Positions 33,744 through 43,011 of a DNA stretch of 64,000 nucleotides are shown here, piece after piece. A program made the translations under genes and the position numbers. Below the pieces are notes generated by a model, which worked only from the letters and a program-made list of their open reading frames with translations, did no database searches and was not told the DNA's origin. The DNA comes from Agrilactobacillus fermenti (GTDB taxonomy: Bacteria > Bacillota > Bacilli > Lactobacillales > Lactobacillaceae), in contig NZ_JACGCJ010000013.1 of the NCBI RefSeq assembly GCF_021030645.1, positions 16,408-80,407 on the forward strand, written 5' to 3'. How positions within the stretch are numbered: position 1 is the first letter of the stretch; each line of letters starts with the position of its first letter.

Positions 33744-34862
33744 TTATTGTTTGACAGCGGATTCATTAAAAGGAATATAAGACCGCTCGAGGCTGGTAGC
33801 CACAGCTTGATCTGTAATGTGGCCATCATAGGTGTTGATCCCGGTTAAAATAGTTGGATTATTTTGCGCCGCAGCAACAATACCCTGTTTGGCAATTTGG
33901 ACAGCATACGGAATCGTGACACTGGTTAAAGCATCTGTCGCTGTTTTAGGTACGGCACCAGGAATGTTGGCAACCGCGTAATGTAACACCTCATGCTTAA
34001 CATAAATAGGATCATCAAAAGTACTAGCATGATCGGTAGTTTCAAAAATCCCACCTTGATCAATTGGAATATCTACGATCACTGATCCAGGCGCCATGCT
34101 TGCAATCATTTCTTCTGTTACTAGCGTAGGTGCCTTAGCTCCCGGAATTAAAACAGCCCCAATAACTAAATCTGACCGCTTAACAGTTTCGGCAATGTTC
34201 GCATGATTAGAGAATAATGTTTTAATATTACCGGCAAACAAATCGTCAATGCGCGCTAAAGCACTAGGATTAATATCCAAAATTGTAACGTCCGCGCCTA
34301 AGCCTAAAGCTGTTTTCGCAGCATTGAAGCCAACAGTACCAGCCCCAATAACTGTCACACGTCCGTTACGGACACCTGGTACACCAGAGAGTAGCAAACC
34401 CTTACCACCATACTGTTCTTGTAAGAATTGAGCTCCAATTAAAATCGACATCCGTCCAGCAACTTCACTCATAGGGACCAGGGCTGGTAACCCACCATCT
34501 CGCCCAACCATCGTTTCATAGCCGATAGCAGTCACCTTAGCAGCCAATAACGCATCTGTCAAAGTTGGATTAGGTGCTAGATGTAGATAAGTATAGAGAA
34601 TTAGGCCAGGTCGAAAATACTTATATTCCTCAGCTAACGGTTCTTTGACCTTGATGACCATATCCGCCTGCCAAGCATCAGCTGCCGAAACAATTTTTGC
34701 ACCGGCGGCTTTATAAGCATCATCAGAATACCCAGCGCCAATGCCAGCACCAGTTTCAACTAAAACTTCCTGACCAGCATGAATTAAATTCGTGACACCG
34801 GCTGGCGTAATGCCAACTCGATTTTCATTATTTTTAATTTCTCTGGGAATGCCAATAATCAT
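33744..34862 (-). CDS. ald: Alanine dehydrogenase
   Basis: NAD-dependent interconversion of L-alanine and pyruvate plus ammonia; about 372 aa. The N-terminal domain has [18 protein letters not shown] (substrate Arg) and VKVKEPL (Lys); the catalytic His is in [15 protein letters not shown]; the NAD fold carries [20 protein letters not shown] with the acidic [19 protein letters not shown] and the C-terminal [14 protein letters not shown] are diagnostic. The open frame extends to 34907, but ATG 34862 follows GAGGAG and gives the family N-terminus [10 protein letters not shown]. It has its own promoter and terminator and is close to the APC permease. Confidence 0.94.
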   Translation of the reverse strand: MIIGIPREIKNNENRVGITPAGVTNLIHAGQEVLVETGAGIGAGYSDDAYKAAGAKIVSAADAWQADMVIKVKEPLAEEYKYFRPGLILYTYLHLAPNPTLTDALLAAKVTAIGYETMVGRDGGLPALVPMSEVAGRMSILIGAQFLQEQYGGKGLLLSGVPGVRNGRVTVIGAGTVGFNAAKTALGLGADVTILDINPSALARIDDLFAGNIKTLFSNHANIAETVKRSDLVIGAVLIPGAKAPTLVTEEMIASMAPGSVIVDIPIDQGGIFETTDHASTFDDPIYVKHEVLHYAVANIPGAVPKTATDALTSVTIPYAVQIAKQGIVAAAQNNPTILTGINTYDGHITDQAVATSLERSYIPFNESAVKQ

Positions 34863-34952
34863 GATAACAAACTCCTCTCCTAGCTTGTTCAACAACAAAA
34901 CCAACAAAAAAGTTATAATACGATAATTCTAATCTTCAACCAAATTCATTGT

Positions 34953-34958
34953 ATTATA
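34953..34958 (-). promoter_or_regulatory. Promoter -10 of ald
   Basis: A perfect TATAAT on the minus strand about 90 bases before the ald start; the -35 region is poor (ATGTTT). A second candidate, TTGAAG-16-TATAAC, lies closer to the gene. Upstream, TACGCTCA (34981-34988) and TGAGCGTA (35016-35023) form an inverted repeat that could bind a regulator or form a hairpin. Confidence 0.45.
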
Positions 34959-35066
34959 GCCCATTTTATTTTACAAAACATACGCTCAAGGAATTTTATA
35001 TTGCATTCGACCTCATGAGCGTAATCTTAAAGCTAAGTTTAAATTCAATACCATGATCATAAAAAT

Positions 35067-35104
35067 AGTGGCTGAAAACAAAACGTTAGTTTTGTCTCAG
35101 CCAC
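35067..35104. terminator. Terminator after ackA (composite element copy 3)
   Basis: GTGGCTGA and TCAGCCAC form the stem, with AAACAAAACGTTAG / TTTTGTC at the top. Nearly identical to the terminator after copY, 19 kb away. Confidence 0.82.
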
Positions 35105-35123
35105 ACGACTATTTGTTGTTTAA

Positions 35124-35232
35124 ATGTGTTTTAAAGAGCAGCGACCTAACGATGAATCGCTCAAATGGAAAAGGCCACTATTAGTGTGACCCTTGTTATT
35201 GCCCGATCACTGAAGGCATTTATCTCACTTCC
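35124..35232 (-). repeat. Dispersed 3' element, copy 3 (after ackA)
   Basis: On the minus strand it starts about 18 bases after the ackA stop (AAGTGAGATAAATGCC). It includes the family core GGCCTTTTCCATTTGAGCGA with an apical AGTGG/CCATT pair (one G-U) and ends GCTGCTCTTTAAAACACAT. The most diverged of the four full copies. Confidence 0.72.
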
Positions 35233-35250
35233 GTTTATTTTAGAAGTCTC

Positions 35251-36447
35251 CTATGCTTTGATATTTCCTAAAGTAACTGTATCCCGAGCAATCATCAACT
35301 CTTCATTAGTTGGGACTAACAAAATATTGATCTTAGAATCATCAGCGCTGATGATTCGATCTTTGGCCATAATATTGTTCCGGTCGGCATCGAGTTTTGC
35401 ACCAATAAAGCCTAGTTTATCAACGATTCTAGCACGCATCTTAATATCATTTTCACCCATGCCAGCTGTAAATACCAATGTATCTAAGCCACCCATAATA
35501 GCAACATAGGAACCAATGTATTTAACGATACGATTGACGAAAATATCAATCGCAAGTTTTGATTCAGGACGTTCATCACGAGTTTCTTCCAATTCACGCA
35601 TATCTGGTGATAAACCGGAAATGCCTAATAGGCCTGATTTTTTATTCAAAATATCGATCATATCTTCGGGATCAGTAATGTTTAGTTTTTGCATCAGAAA
35701 GGCAACTAAAGAAGCATCAATATCACCGGAACGCGTGCTCATTGTAACTCCAGCTAATGGCGTAAAACCCATCGAAGTATCTAGCGATTTACCATCTTTA
35801 ACAGCCGTCACTGACACCCCACTGCCCATGTGGAGCGTAATCATTTTTTGTGATGCTAGAGGTACATTCAACAATTTAGCAGCATGCTGGCTGACGTAAC
35901 GATGGCTCGTCCCATGGGCACCATACTTACGAGCCCCATATTTTTTATAATATTCCATAGGGATACTGTATAAAAAGTTCTCTTCTGGCATCGTTGTATG
36001 GAAAGATGTATCAAAGACAGCGACTTCAGGAACATCTGGTAAGATTTTGCGAAAAGCCTCAATACCCTTAGCTTCAGCTGGATTATGTAGCGGGGCATAT
36101 TCTGCAAGTTCCTTAATTTTTTGCAAATTCTCATCATCAACTAATGCAGAAGATTTGAAAAATTCGCCGCCAGCAACAACTCGATGGCCGACACCATTGA
36201 TCTCAGAAAAGTCTTTAATAATATCTAGATCGATCAACGTATCCATTAACTTTTTGACAGCGATTTCTTGATTAGGAATATCACCGGTCTCTTTAGTTTT
36301 TTTACCATTAAATTTAACGGTAAAAACTGAATTTGATAAACCTAATCGATCAACCATTCCTTCAGCAATGACTGTTTCCTCGGGCATGGTAAATAACTTC
36401 CATTTTAATGTCGAACTACCGGCATTGACAGCTAAGATCTTTGACAT
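35251..36447 (-). CDS. ackA: Acetate kinase
   Basis: ATP:acetate phosphotransferase making ATP and acetate from acetyl phosphate; 398 aa, standard length. Landmarks: NAGSSTLKWKLF at the N-terminus, GHRVVAGGE, FDTSFHTTMPE, HGTSHRYVS, LHMGSGVSV, MGFTPLAGVTMSTRSGDID and FTAGMGEND. ATG 36447 follows AGAGGGG. It lies 21 bases after the methyltransferase gene on the same strand, the usual order at the end of the comG region in lactobacilli. Confidence 0.96.
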   Translation of the reverse strand: MSKILAVNAGSSTLKWKLFTMPEETVIAEGMVDRLGLSNSVFTVKFNGKKTKETGDIPNQEIAVKKLMDTLIDLDIIKDFSEINGVGHRVVAGGEFFKSSALVDDENLQKIKELAEYAPLHNPAEAKGIEAFRKILPDVPEVAVFDTSFHTTMPEENFLYSIPMEYYKKYGARKYGAHGTSHRYVSQHAAKLLNVPLASQKMITLHMGSGVSVTAVKDGKSLDTSMGFTPLAGVTMSTRSGDIDASLVAFLMQKLNITDPEDMIDILNKKSGLLGISGLSPDMRELEETRDERPESKLAIDIFVNRIVKYIGSYVAIMGGLDTLVFTAGMGENDIKMRARIVDKLGFIGAKLDADRNNIMAKDRIISADDSKINILLVPTNEELMIARDTVTLGNIKA

Positions 36448-36468
36448 ATGAACCCCTCTATTCTTTCT

Positions 36469-37491
36469 CTATTTACTAAAATATTTTTGGCGCCAAGCGA
36501 TCAATTCTTGACGGAACTTTTGCAAACCCGCTTTATCGTTAAAATCTGGCAAATCTCCAAGCAGCACCTGTCCTACTTGTTGCGCGTCAGAACCATGCTT
36601 TTGGACGATCAATATCGACTTGCGACTGGCTTCGTCACGAAACAGCTTGGCTGGCAAATTTAATAAACCTTGAAAATAAGCTGTCGTTGTTAAAAACTCA
36701 GTTAGTTGCTTGGCTTCATCACTTTGAAAAATAGTTGTTGGAATTACAAAAAAGCCCAATCCTCCCGCTTTTAGTGCATGGATACTTTGCTCAATCATCA
36801 AATGATGAACATAGGCATGACCACTTTTAGCGCGAGTTTTAAAGTTTTTAGTATTTGCATCAATTGGATAATAGCCTACTGGTAAATCCGATACCACTAA
36901 ATCAACATCTTTCGCCAAAACTGGCATAATAGCATCTTGATGGTATAAATCTAAATTGATCAGCAGCCATTGACTAAATACAGCAGCCAATTCAAGAAGT
37001 AGATCGTCATTATCAATACCAATGCCCTGCAAAGAAATATCTTGATCTTGCTGTAACTGCTGCATAACTGTCAATATCAAATTGCCACTTCCAACAGCAA
37101 TATCAAATACATGTCCTTGATCCGGTAGAGCAGTTAATTCATCCACTAAAAAGGCAATTAATGCTCCAATGGCATCTGGTGTTATTTGTTTATTTGGTTC
37201 GACTTTATCCGTTTGTATACCCTTAAAAGCCAATAACTGCAAAGTTTGTCGTCGTGTTTGCAAGTCAAATTGATCTAAATCCAGCTTTTGATAAAGCGCT
37301 TTAATTTTTGCAATTGTCTCACTTGTCGGTCGCTCATTTTCTACCTTTACGTTTTTATGATCTAAAATATTACCTAAATTTTCAGCCAGAGCATCCAAAT
37401 AGGTCGTATTTAAATCTTTTCGTAAAAATTCGTTAGATTGGTCTAGTAAATCAAAAAGTCGCTTGACTGGTCGCTCAGTCAAATTCATCAC
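36469..37491 (-). CDS. Class I SAM-dependent methyltransferase (YtxK-like)
   Basis: Predicted N6-adenine-type methyltransferase of 340 aa. SAM motif I is DIAVGSGNLIL and the catalytic-loop equivalent reads SDLPVGYYP in place of NPPF/Y. The N-terminal ~90 residues are helical. The target is unknown; the family (B. subtilis YtxK) is regularly found between comG and ackA. The frame opens with MMN; ATG follows GAGGTG. Probably co-transcribed with ackA. Confidence 0.88.
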   Translation of the reverse strand: MMNLTERPVKRLFDLLDQSNEFLRKDLNTTYLDALAENLGNILDHKNVKVENERPTSETIAKIKALYQKLDLDQFDLQTRRQTLQLLAFKGIQTDKVEPNKQITPDAIGALIAFLVDELTALPDQGHVFDIAVGSGNLILTVMQQLQQDQDISLQGIGIDNDDLLLELAAVFSQWLLINLDLYHQDAIMPVLAKDVDLVVSDLPVGYYPIDANTKNFKTRAKSGHAYVHHLMIEQSIHALKAGGLGFFVIPTTIFQSDEAKQLTEFLTTTAYFQGLLNLPAKLFRDEASRKSILIVQKHGSDAQQVGQVLLGDLPDFNDKAGLQKFRQELIAWRQKYFSK

Positions 37492-37599
37492 CTCAGGTTA
37501 AAATCATACTAGTTTATTGTACCGATAGCTGAATTATTTGGCAACTAATTTCATGTTTTTACTTAGAAAAAATATGTCCCACATTGAGTCCCAACCATT

Positions 37600-37944
37600 T
37601 TATTTGTTTGCAGTATCAATATATTTAAAGCGCTCTCTAGATTTCGTATTCTTTAATTGAACTTCACAGTAAACAAACGACCCCTTTTTAGTAAAAATCG
37701 CATTACCCAAACTTGTCTCAATTTTAGAAACATGCTGATCCTGGTAAATTGGTCTAGTCAAGTCAAAAACGATTACAGCTTCTTGATGATGTTGAAATTG
37801 ACGTAACATAATCATCTGTTGATGATAGGTATTCAAACATTGGATACAAATGAAACCAATCAAACTCAGTAAAAATATAACAACTACGAAAATATAACCC
37901 GGCTGCTTCCACTTCAACTTGAACTGCTCCTTACTTTCGGACAA
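37600..37944 (-). CDS. comGG: Competence pseudopilus component ComGG
   Basis: Short protein of 114 aa with one N-terminal hydrophobic segment (YIFVVVIFLLSLIGFICIQ) after a basic leader, and a small extracellular part. Sequence is poorly conserved in this family; the call rests on its being the seventh and last gene of the comG operon, overlapping comGF by 31 bases. It lacks a clear prepilin cleavage motif, as usual for ComGG. Confidence 0.78.
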   Translation of the reverse strand: MSESKEQFKLKWKQPGYIFVVVIFLLSLIGFICIQCLNTYHQQMIMLRQFQHHQEAVIVFDLTRPIYQDQHVSKIETSLGNAIFTKKGSFVYCEVQLKNTKSRERFKYIDTANK

Positions 37945-38429
37945 AACAATTGATATTGATAATCTTGTCCAGATGCCATTCGTATCCGCATTAAAATATA
38001 AGGTTGATGATATTCAAACCGCATCTGGCGGCAGTTTTCTAACAATGGCATGTAACCTTTAGATTCAAAATTTTGTAATAAAATCGTTAGTTTACCGTTA
38101 CTATTTTTGGGATAATATGGTGCTACTTCTCGCAACTCCCCCACCCCAGTGTTTTTATCATGATGCCAGATTCGCAATTCTTGACTTTTATACTTAGTAT
38201 TTAGTTGTTCATTAACCAAATTGATCGATACAAATTCACAGCGTTCGAGATAGTGATCCAGTTGGATGCAAGCTAAGCGTACACGCCAAGATTCTTGTGT
38301 ACTTAAGGTTGCAATCTCCATATGATGTTTAGCTAACAGTGTCGTTTGGATCAATATGACACAACAGCAAAGCACAAACAGACTAAGCACCATTTCCACT
38401 AATGTAAAAGCAGCTTGCTTAGAACACAT
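37914..38429 (-). CDS. comGF: Competence pseudopilin ComGF
   Basis: Minor pseudopilin of about 171 aa. The prepilin motif AAFTLVEMVLSLFVLC has the conserved Glu at position +5 and the hydrophobic assembly helix. The frame is open to ATG 38450; ATG 38429 (MCSKQ) gives a normal short leader and overlaps the comGE stop, but the longer start cannot be ruled out. Part of the DNA-uptake pseudopilus assembled by ComGA/ComGB. Confidence 0.85.
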   Translation of the reverse strand: MCSKQAAFTLVEMVLSLFVLCCCVILIQTTLLAKHHMEIATLSTQESWRVRLACIQLDHYLERCEFVSINLVNEQLNTKYKSQELRIWHHDKNTGVGELREVAPYYPKNSNGKLTILLQNFESKGYMPLLENCRQMRFEYHQPYILMRIRMASGQDYQYQLFCPKVRSSSS

Positions 38430-38691
38430 AGCACTCAACTCGGTCACCATCTGACCACTGAATTTTTATGCCGCTATCATTGTGGTAAATTTGTTCTGGA
38501 CGATCCATTGTGGGTTGAGCACCTCGCAAAATATTCACTGCTTGAAAAGTTCGCGTCACCTGATGATTTGCAATTTTTAATTGGTGTCGCGTACTTAAAA
38601 AGACGCTTAATAAAACTAATAAGCCAAGAAATATCAAATTTAGACTTACCATATTTTCAGCAAGCAAAATCGCACTACGTTTTTTGTACAT
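38419..38691 (-). CDS. comGE: Competence pseudopilin ComGE
   Basis: Minor pseudopilin, 90 aa, with a basic start (MYKKRSAILLAENM) and helix SLNLIFLGLLVLLSVFLS. The canonical FTLxE is degraded to AILLAE with the Glu kept. It overlaps comGD by 17 bases and comGF by 11, consistent with coupled translation. Confidence 0.82.
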   Translation of the reverse strand: MYKKRSAILLAENMVSLNLIFLGLLVLLSVFLSTRHQLKIANHQVTRTFQAVNILRGAQPTMDRPEQIYHNDSGIKIQWSDGDRVECYVF

Positions 38692-39100
38692 GTAAAATAC
38701 CCCATCCTATTTGAATCTTGTATGTATAGATTTGCCCCGATTCTGTGGTAAAAGATAGCGTTCTCGGCGCAGTTATACCTTCATCACTCATTGCAATTAG
38801 CCTATCCTTTGAAGAAATTTTAACTTTGGTGATCGATTTTGGTAATGGAATTGCTTGCTTGGGTCTAGTTTCGATGATAAAGACCACTTGGTGCGGGTCG
38901 ACCCTAATCCAGGCAGCCCGGTGCGTTAACATGGTTTCATTTAGATAACGCATATATTGCGCTTCAAAATTTTTGAAGAAATAACGTTGCTCTTGCTTAA
39001 CGCGAATGGCGGGTACAATTGTAAAACTCATTGCGACGATTAAACTTAAAATAAAGATCACAATAATTGATTCTACAAAAGTAAAACCTTGATGTTTCAT
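38675..39100 (-). CDS. comGD: Competence pseudopilin ComGD
   Basis: Minor pseudopilin, 141 aa. Cleavage motif GFTFVESIIVIFILSLI with Glu at +5; the C-terminal globular part includes HQVVFIIETRPKQ. ATG 39100 overlaps the comGC stop (ATGA). Confidence 0.88.
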   Translation of the reverse strand: MKHQGFTFVESIIVIFILSLIVAMSFTIVPAIRVKQEQRYFFKNFEAQYMRYLNETMLTHRAAWIRVDPHQVVFIIETRPKQAIPLPKSITKVKISSKDRLIAMSDEGITAPRTLSFTTESGQIYTYKIQIGWGILHVQKT

Positions 39101-39450
39101 TCTTTCTTAGGTAGATTAACTTGCCCATTGGCATCAATGGTATATCCTTTTTCGACAGCTTGCTTACGCTGACTCTCATTCAAAAGCTGTGCTTCTTTCA
39201 GTTTTTGCCAAGGATCAACTTTTAAATTGGCAACGTCATTGTCCTCCGTATATATATCGACTTGGGTCTGGATGGTTTTCTCAAAAGCAGCATCCACGCG
39301 GCTACTGGCATGATTTCTCTGGGCATTGATATTCGGTAAGAATATGATCAAAAGTAAAGCAATTATAAAGATAACAGCAACCATTTCTAATAATGTAAAC
39401 GCCTTCTTCGATTTAAATAACTCTTTTTTGATACTTAAGTTTTTCAACAT
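39097..39450 (-). CDS. comGC: Major competence pseudopilin ComGC
   Basis: Major subunit of the competence pseudopilus, 117 aa. The leader ends KSKKAFTLLEMVAVIFIIALLLI, the type IV pilin peptidase site with Glu at +5, followed by the LPNINAQR turn seen in ComGC proteins. The ATG follows directly on the comGB stop (TGAATG). Confidence 0.93.
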   Translation of the reverse strand: MLKNLSIKKELFKSKKAFTLLEMVAVIFIIALLLIIFLPNINAQRNHASSRVDAAFEKTIQTQVDIYTEDNDVANLKVDPWQKLKEAQLLNESQRKQAVEKGYTIDANGQVNLPKKE

Positions 39451-40482
39451 TCATACATTCCCCATCGTTTTATAAATTGGTAATAATAACTGCAGATAAA
39501 TCAAAACAACAATCGAAGCCACAAACAAAAATGCCAATGGCTGAATTAATAGCAATAGGCGATTCAAACGTGCAACTAAAGCTTCAAATAATAATTCACT
39601 ATAAATATTTAATTCTTCAGCTAATAAAGACAGAGTTGTACCACGTTTCATAAAGATAATTAAATCGTTAGGTAGAATAGGATTAAACGCAACAATCTTT
39701 TCTAGTTTTTTACCTTGCGATAATTTACATTTTATGTCTAATGATATTTGAGAAAATAGACTCTCCTTAGATAGGCGACTTAAGGCAAAGAGTAACTCTG
39801 ATAAATTTAGACCATTCCCAAGCAAAACTGCTAAATTACTACAAACTAAATATTGATAATATTGTAAATAAATCTGACCAATCAACGGTAATTTAACTTT
39901 AAACAAAACCCGTTGATACGCATTCAAATAACGATAGCGATAATAAAGAACCCCCATCAAAACTACAAGCATCGTTCCAATGCATGCTGGCACCCAAAAG
40001 ATCATTTTAGGTAATACCAGTGGTGTTCCGCCCAGATCTTGTAACTGTGGTGTGATAAATAAGCGCATTACTAAGAAACAGCCTAACAGCATCACAACCA
40101 ATAAAATTGGATAATTCAACAGTTGCCGAATCTTCTTAGTCTGCTTTTGCTTAATTTCCAGCCAATTAGTCACACGCTGTAAACTGACGATTAGTTGCCC
40201 ATGTTGATCAGCAATAGCTAATTGATCTAAAATTTCCTGATGAATCCCAATTCTTTTAAAAGCTCTTGCCAATGAATCGCCTTGTCGCAACTGCTTCCTT
40301 AAGACTTGCAGCCAATTTCGTTGGTCCGGCAAAAAATCCATCATAAATTGCAACGCAATCGCAATTGAAAACCCATTGCGCAACATTTGTCCTAAAATTT
40401 GGAATAGCTGAATTTGTTGTTTCAAACTTGGCCGCTTAGCCTTGATAGAAAAGATTGTGAACTGCCGTTGTGATTTTGCCAT
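39451..40482 (-). CDS. comGB: Competence pilus membrane platform protein ComGB
   Basis: GspF/PilC-type polytopic membrane protein, about 343 aa, anchoring the pseudopilus assembly ATPase. Two repeated T2SSF domains are seen (ILGQMLRNGFSIAIALQFM ... QLLNYPILLVVMLLGCFLVMRLF; then CSNLAVLLGNGLNLSELLFAL ... LIQPLAFLFVASIVVLIYL). The frame opens at 40521; ATG 40482 is used here, overlapping comGA by 47 bases. No strong Shine-Dalgarno marks the start, so it is uncertain by a few tens of bases. Confidence 0.9.
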   Translation of the reverse strand: MAKSQRQFTIFSIKAKRPSLKQQIQLFQILGQMLRNGFSIAIALQFMMDFLPDQRNWLQVLRKQLRQGDSLARAFKRIGIHQEILDQLAIADQHGQLIVSLQRVTNWLEIKQKQTKKIRQLLNYPILLVVMLLGCFLVMRLFITPQLQDLGGTPLVLPKMIFWVPACIGTMLVVLMGVLYYRYRYLNAYQRVLFKVKLPLIGQIYLQYYQYLVCSNLAVLLGNGLNLSELLFALSRLSKESLFSQISLDIKCKLSQGKKLEKIVAFNPILPNDLIIFMKRGTTLSLLAEELNIYSELLFEALVARLNRLLLLIQPLAFLFVASIVVLIYLQLLLPIYKTMGNV

Positions 40483-41413
40483 TGTGTAATAGATGATCCA
40501 AGTGATAGTGCCATTGAACAAATACTTGTCTAGGGTTTTGGATCAGTTCAGATAAGGCATTGTCCTTTAAAATGTCACAAAGCAGCCTTAATTCACGATC
40601 TGTATCAGGAATTAAGCGTTGGTAGCAAATACCTGTCAGCGCATTTTTTAATAAAACTGGCGTAATCCCAAGATCTAGTAATCGCTCTACCACGCCTCCT
40701 GTAGAACGCGCATGCAGTGTCGTTAAGACTAAATGCCCGCTCAAAGCAGCCGTAATGGCGGCTTGGGCTGTTGCCGAATTACGAATTTCGCCAACAATCA
40801 AAACATCAGGCCGATGTCGCAAAACACCACTTAACAAAGTCACATAATCCATGGCAGCTGCTTCATTGACTTGTAGTTGTAAAATACGCTCGTCCTTAAT
40901 TTCAGTTGGATCTTCTACCGCAATGACGGTTTGTGTCTCACTTAATTGCGTTGCTAAATGGTATAGCGTCGTTGTCTTGCCAGAACCTGTTGGTCCAGAC
41001 AATACCACCAATCCCCGCTGCTGACATAATTCAAATAACGTTTGTTCCTGGCTGGCAACATAGAATTCACTTGATTTCTGTTGGGGATATAAAATTCTAA
41101 CGACCATTGATTCTCGATTTTCAAAATTACCAATCGTAGATAATCTCAATTGATAAACATGCTTTTGAAATTGATAACTCATTACCCCTGTCTGTGGACG
41201 ACGATTCTCACTGATATTCATTTGCGCTTGGTATTTCAAATAGTTCAACACACTTAAAATCTCATGATAGCTCCGTCGAGCTACCACTTGTTTATGTTGC
41301 TGTACACGTTGGTGGATCTCATAAGTATCAGCTAGCGGTAAAAAATAAACATCCGAGGCTTTATTCAAAATTGCTTGTCCAATAAGGTTTTCTACCGTGG
41401 CTTGGATATCCAT
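40436..41413 (-). CDS. comGA: Competence pseudopilus assembly ATPase ComGA
   Basis: Traffic ATPase of the GspE/PilB type, 325 aa. Walker A GPTGSGKTTTLYHLA, Asp box VIAVEDPTE, Walker B LIVGEIRNSATAQAAITAAL and the His box GHLVLTTLHARS are intact. ATG 41413 behind GGGAGGTG is clear, rather than the ATG at 41452. First gene of the seven-gene comG operon; upstream is a T-rich stretch followed by GCGTATC. Confidence 0.94.
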   Translation of the reverse strand: MDIQATVENLIGQAILNKASDVYFLPLADTYEIHQRVQQHKQVVARRSYHEILSVLNYLKYQAQMNISENRRPQTGVMSYQFQKHVYQLRLSTIGNFENRESMVVRILYPQQKSSEFYVASQEQTLFELCQQRGLVVLSGPTGSGKTTTLYHLATQLSETQTVIAVEDPTEIKDERILQLQVNEAAAMDYVTLLSGVLRHRPDVLIVGEIRNSATAQAAITAALSGHLVLTTLHARSTGGVVERLLDLGITPVLLKNALTGICYQRLIPDTDRELRLLCDILKDNALSELIQNPRQVFVQWHYHLDHLLHNGKITTAVHNLFYQG

Positions 41414-41459
41414 GTTTTCACCTCCCTTTATAAATAGATACGCAAAAATCACAAAAAAA

Positions 41460-41502
41460 TAAGACCGAGTCCAAAATATTAATTTTGTCTCAGCCTTATG
41501 CT
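41460..41502. terminator. Terminator after yebC
   Basis: ATAAGACCGAGTCCAAAA and TTTTGTCTCAGCCTTAT pair imperfectly around TATTAA. It separates yebC from comGA on the minus strand. Same type as the other composite-element terminators. Confidence 0.65.
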
Positions 41503-41550
41503 ATTCTGATTGACTTTACACTCGATTTATTTTACAAACTATTGAAGTCT

Positions 41551-41590
41551 AACCGTGTGTCAAAAGACAATGCCCTCATTCTCCTCAATC
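41551..41590 (-). repeat. Dispersed 3' element, short/degenerate form (after yebC)
   Basis: On the minus strand, GAGAATGAGGGCATTGTC followed by TTTTGACACACGG resembles the closing arms of the full element. It starts about 10 bases after the yebC stop and precedes the family terminator. The central hairpins are missing. Confidence 0.45.
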
Positions 41591-41598
41591 AGAAATTA

Positions 41599-42342
41599 TT
41601 AATTTGTTGTTGTTTCATCTGGTAACTCGCCGCCAGTATAAACATCTGATACATCATCGTTATCTTCCAAACGATCAATCAATTTTTCATATTGTTCAAT
41701 TTTATCATCAGGAACAGCGACATAGTTTTGCGGAATCATTGTAAGTTCAGCGTTAGCCAACTTGTACCCCTTAGCTTCTAAACTGTCTCGAACAGCCGTG
41801 AAGTCTGACGGATCTGTATAAATTTCAAACGCTTCATCGCTAGTTTGTAAATCTTCACCACCAGCATCCATAACATCTTCCAACATCTGATCTTCATCCG
41901 CATCCGTTGTTGTCCGATCAATTGCAAGATAGCCTTTACGATCGAACATATAACTAACCGAACCAGCTGAGCCCAAACTACCGCCATTGCGAGTGAAAGC
42001 TACTCGAACATCAGAAGCCGTCCGGTTTTTATTATCAGTCAACGCATAAACTAGCACTGGTACGCCACCAGGAGCATAGCCTTCATAAACAACTTCATCG
42101 TAATGCTCGTCGGTGCCACCTGCAGCTTTATCAATGGCACGTTTAATGTTGTCTTTGGGCATATTAGCAGCGCGAGCTTTATCCATCATCAAACGTAACT
42201 GTGGGTTACCGCTTGGGTCAGGACCACCACTCTTTGCTGCCATATATAATTCACGAGACAATTTTTGAAAAATCTTGCCACGTTTAGCGTCTTGAGCATT
42301 TTTACGGCCTTGAATATTATGCCATTTGGAATGTCCTGACAT
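41599..42342 (-). CDS. yebC: YebC/PmpR (TACO1) family protein
   Basis: Conserved protein of 247 aa, described as a transcriptional regulator or translation factor acting at proline-rich stalls depending on the member. N-terminal signature [20 protein letters not shown], then [18 protein letters not shown] and [13 protein letters not shown]. The C-terminal tail is acidic. ATG 42342 follows GAGGGAAA. It sits upstream of comG on the same strand, as in many lactobacilli. Confidence 0.95.
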   Translation of the reverse strand: MSGHSKWHNIQGRKNAQDAKRGKIFQKLSRELYMAAKSGGPDPSGNPQLRLMMDKARAANMPKDNIKRAIDKAAGGTDEHYDEVVYEGYAPGGVPVLVYALTDNKNRTASDVRVAFTRNGGSLGSAGSVSYMFDRKGYLAIDRTTTDADEDQMLEDVMDAGGEDLQTSDEAFEIYTDPSDFTAVRDSLEAKGYKLANAELTMIPQNYVAVPDDKIEQYEKLIDRLEDNDDVSDVYTGGELPDETTTN

Positions 42343-42430
42343 TAACGTTTCCCTCTTTCTGGATTAATTTAATTAGTCATAGTCATACGCATACTAGTAT
42401 AGCAAAGTCATGGGGGCGATTCAATTACGG

Positions 42431-42937
42431 TTACAATTTTATTTTGCGGCGGCGCCAACAAATGCCAAGAGCCAACAGTAACCCTAATAGACTTGCCATA
42501 CTGTCCAACATAACATCTTGAAATAATGGCGTTCGATCGCCAGTTAACATTTGATGAAATTCATCCGTAGCTGCAAAGCCAGTACAGGCTAACCAAAACG
42601 TTATTCCTGCAAACCAACGGCCCCGGATTCGATTTTGAAAACCCAAATAAGTACTCAAACCAAGTATAAAGTATGTTAGAAAATGAGCCCCCTTACGTAT
42701 AAAAAATTCAATGAACTTAAAATAGCCAATGGCCGCAATTGATTGGGTTTTCCCAGCATAGGAAAATGAAATATGGGCCAACTGCTGCTTAAAAGGTTGA
42801 TTAGCCAATACCTTTTGCAAGAATGGGACTGAAGTTTGCTCCTGATAAGTCATTGAAGAACTGATCAATAATGTCGAAATAATAACCAATACAATGATGA
42901 TAAAAATATGGTTCCGTTTAATATTACAACACCTCAT
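42431..42937 (-). CDS. VanZ-like membrane protein
   Basis: Membrane protein of 168 aa with about four helices and the VanZ landmarks FIRKGAHFLTYFILG, DEFHQMLTGDRT and the following Asp in FQDVMLDSMAS. VanZ proteins are linked to glycopeptide or envelope-stress tolerance by unclear means. Monocistronic; ATG 42937 preceded by GAGGTG. Divergent from the L,D-transpeptidase gene. Confidence 0.87.
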   Translation of the reverse strand: MRCCNIKRNHIFIIIVLVIISTLLISSSMTYQEQTSVPFLQKVLANQPFKQQLAHISFSYAGKTQSIAAIGYFKFIEFFIRKGAHFLTYFILGLSTYLGFQNRIRGRWFAGITFWLACTGFAATDEFHQMLTGDRTPLFQDVMLDSMASLLGLLLALGICWRRRKIKL

Positions 42938-43011
42938 TTCTAATATAGCAATGCACCACGAGTGCTTTAAATTGTGTTATGATAATCCCGTATTATAGAA
43001 AGGAGATCAAT

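Noticed and set aside
34981..35023. Terminator formed by TACGCTCA/TGAGCGTA
   Set aside because: No U-tract on either strand and it lies upstream of the ald promoter; more likely an operator or chance repeat.
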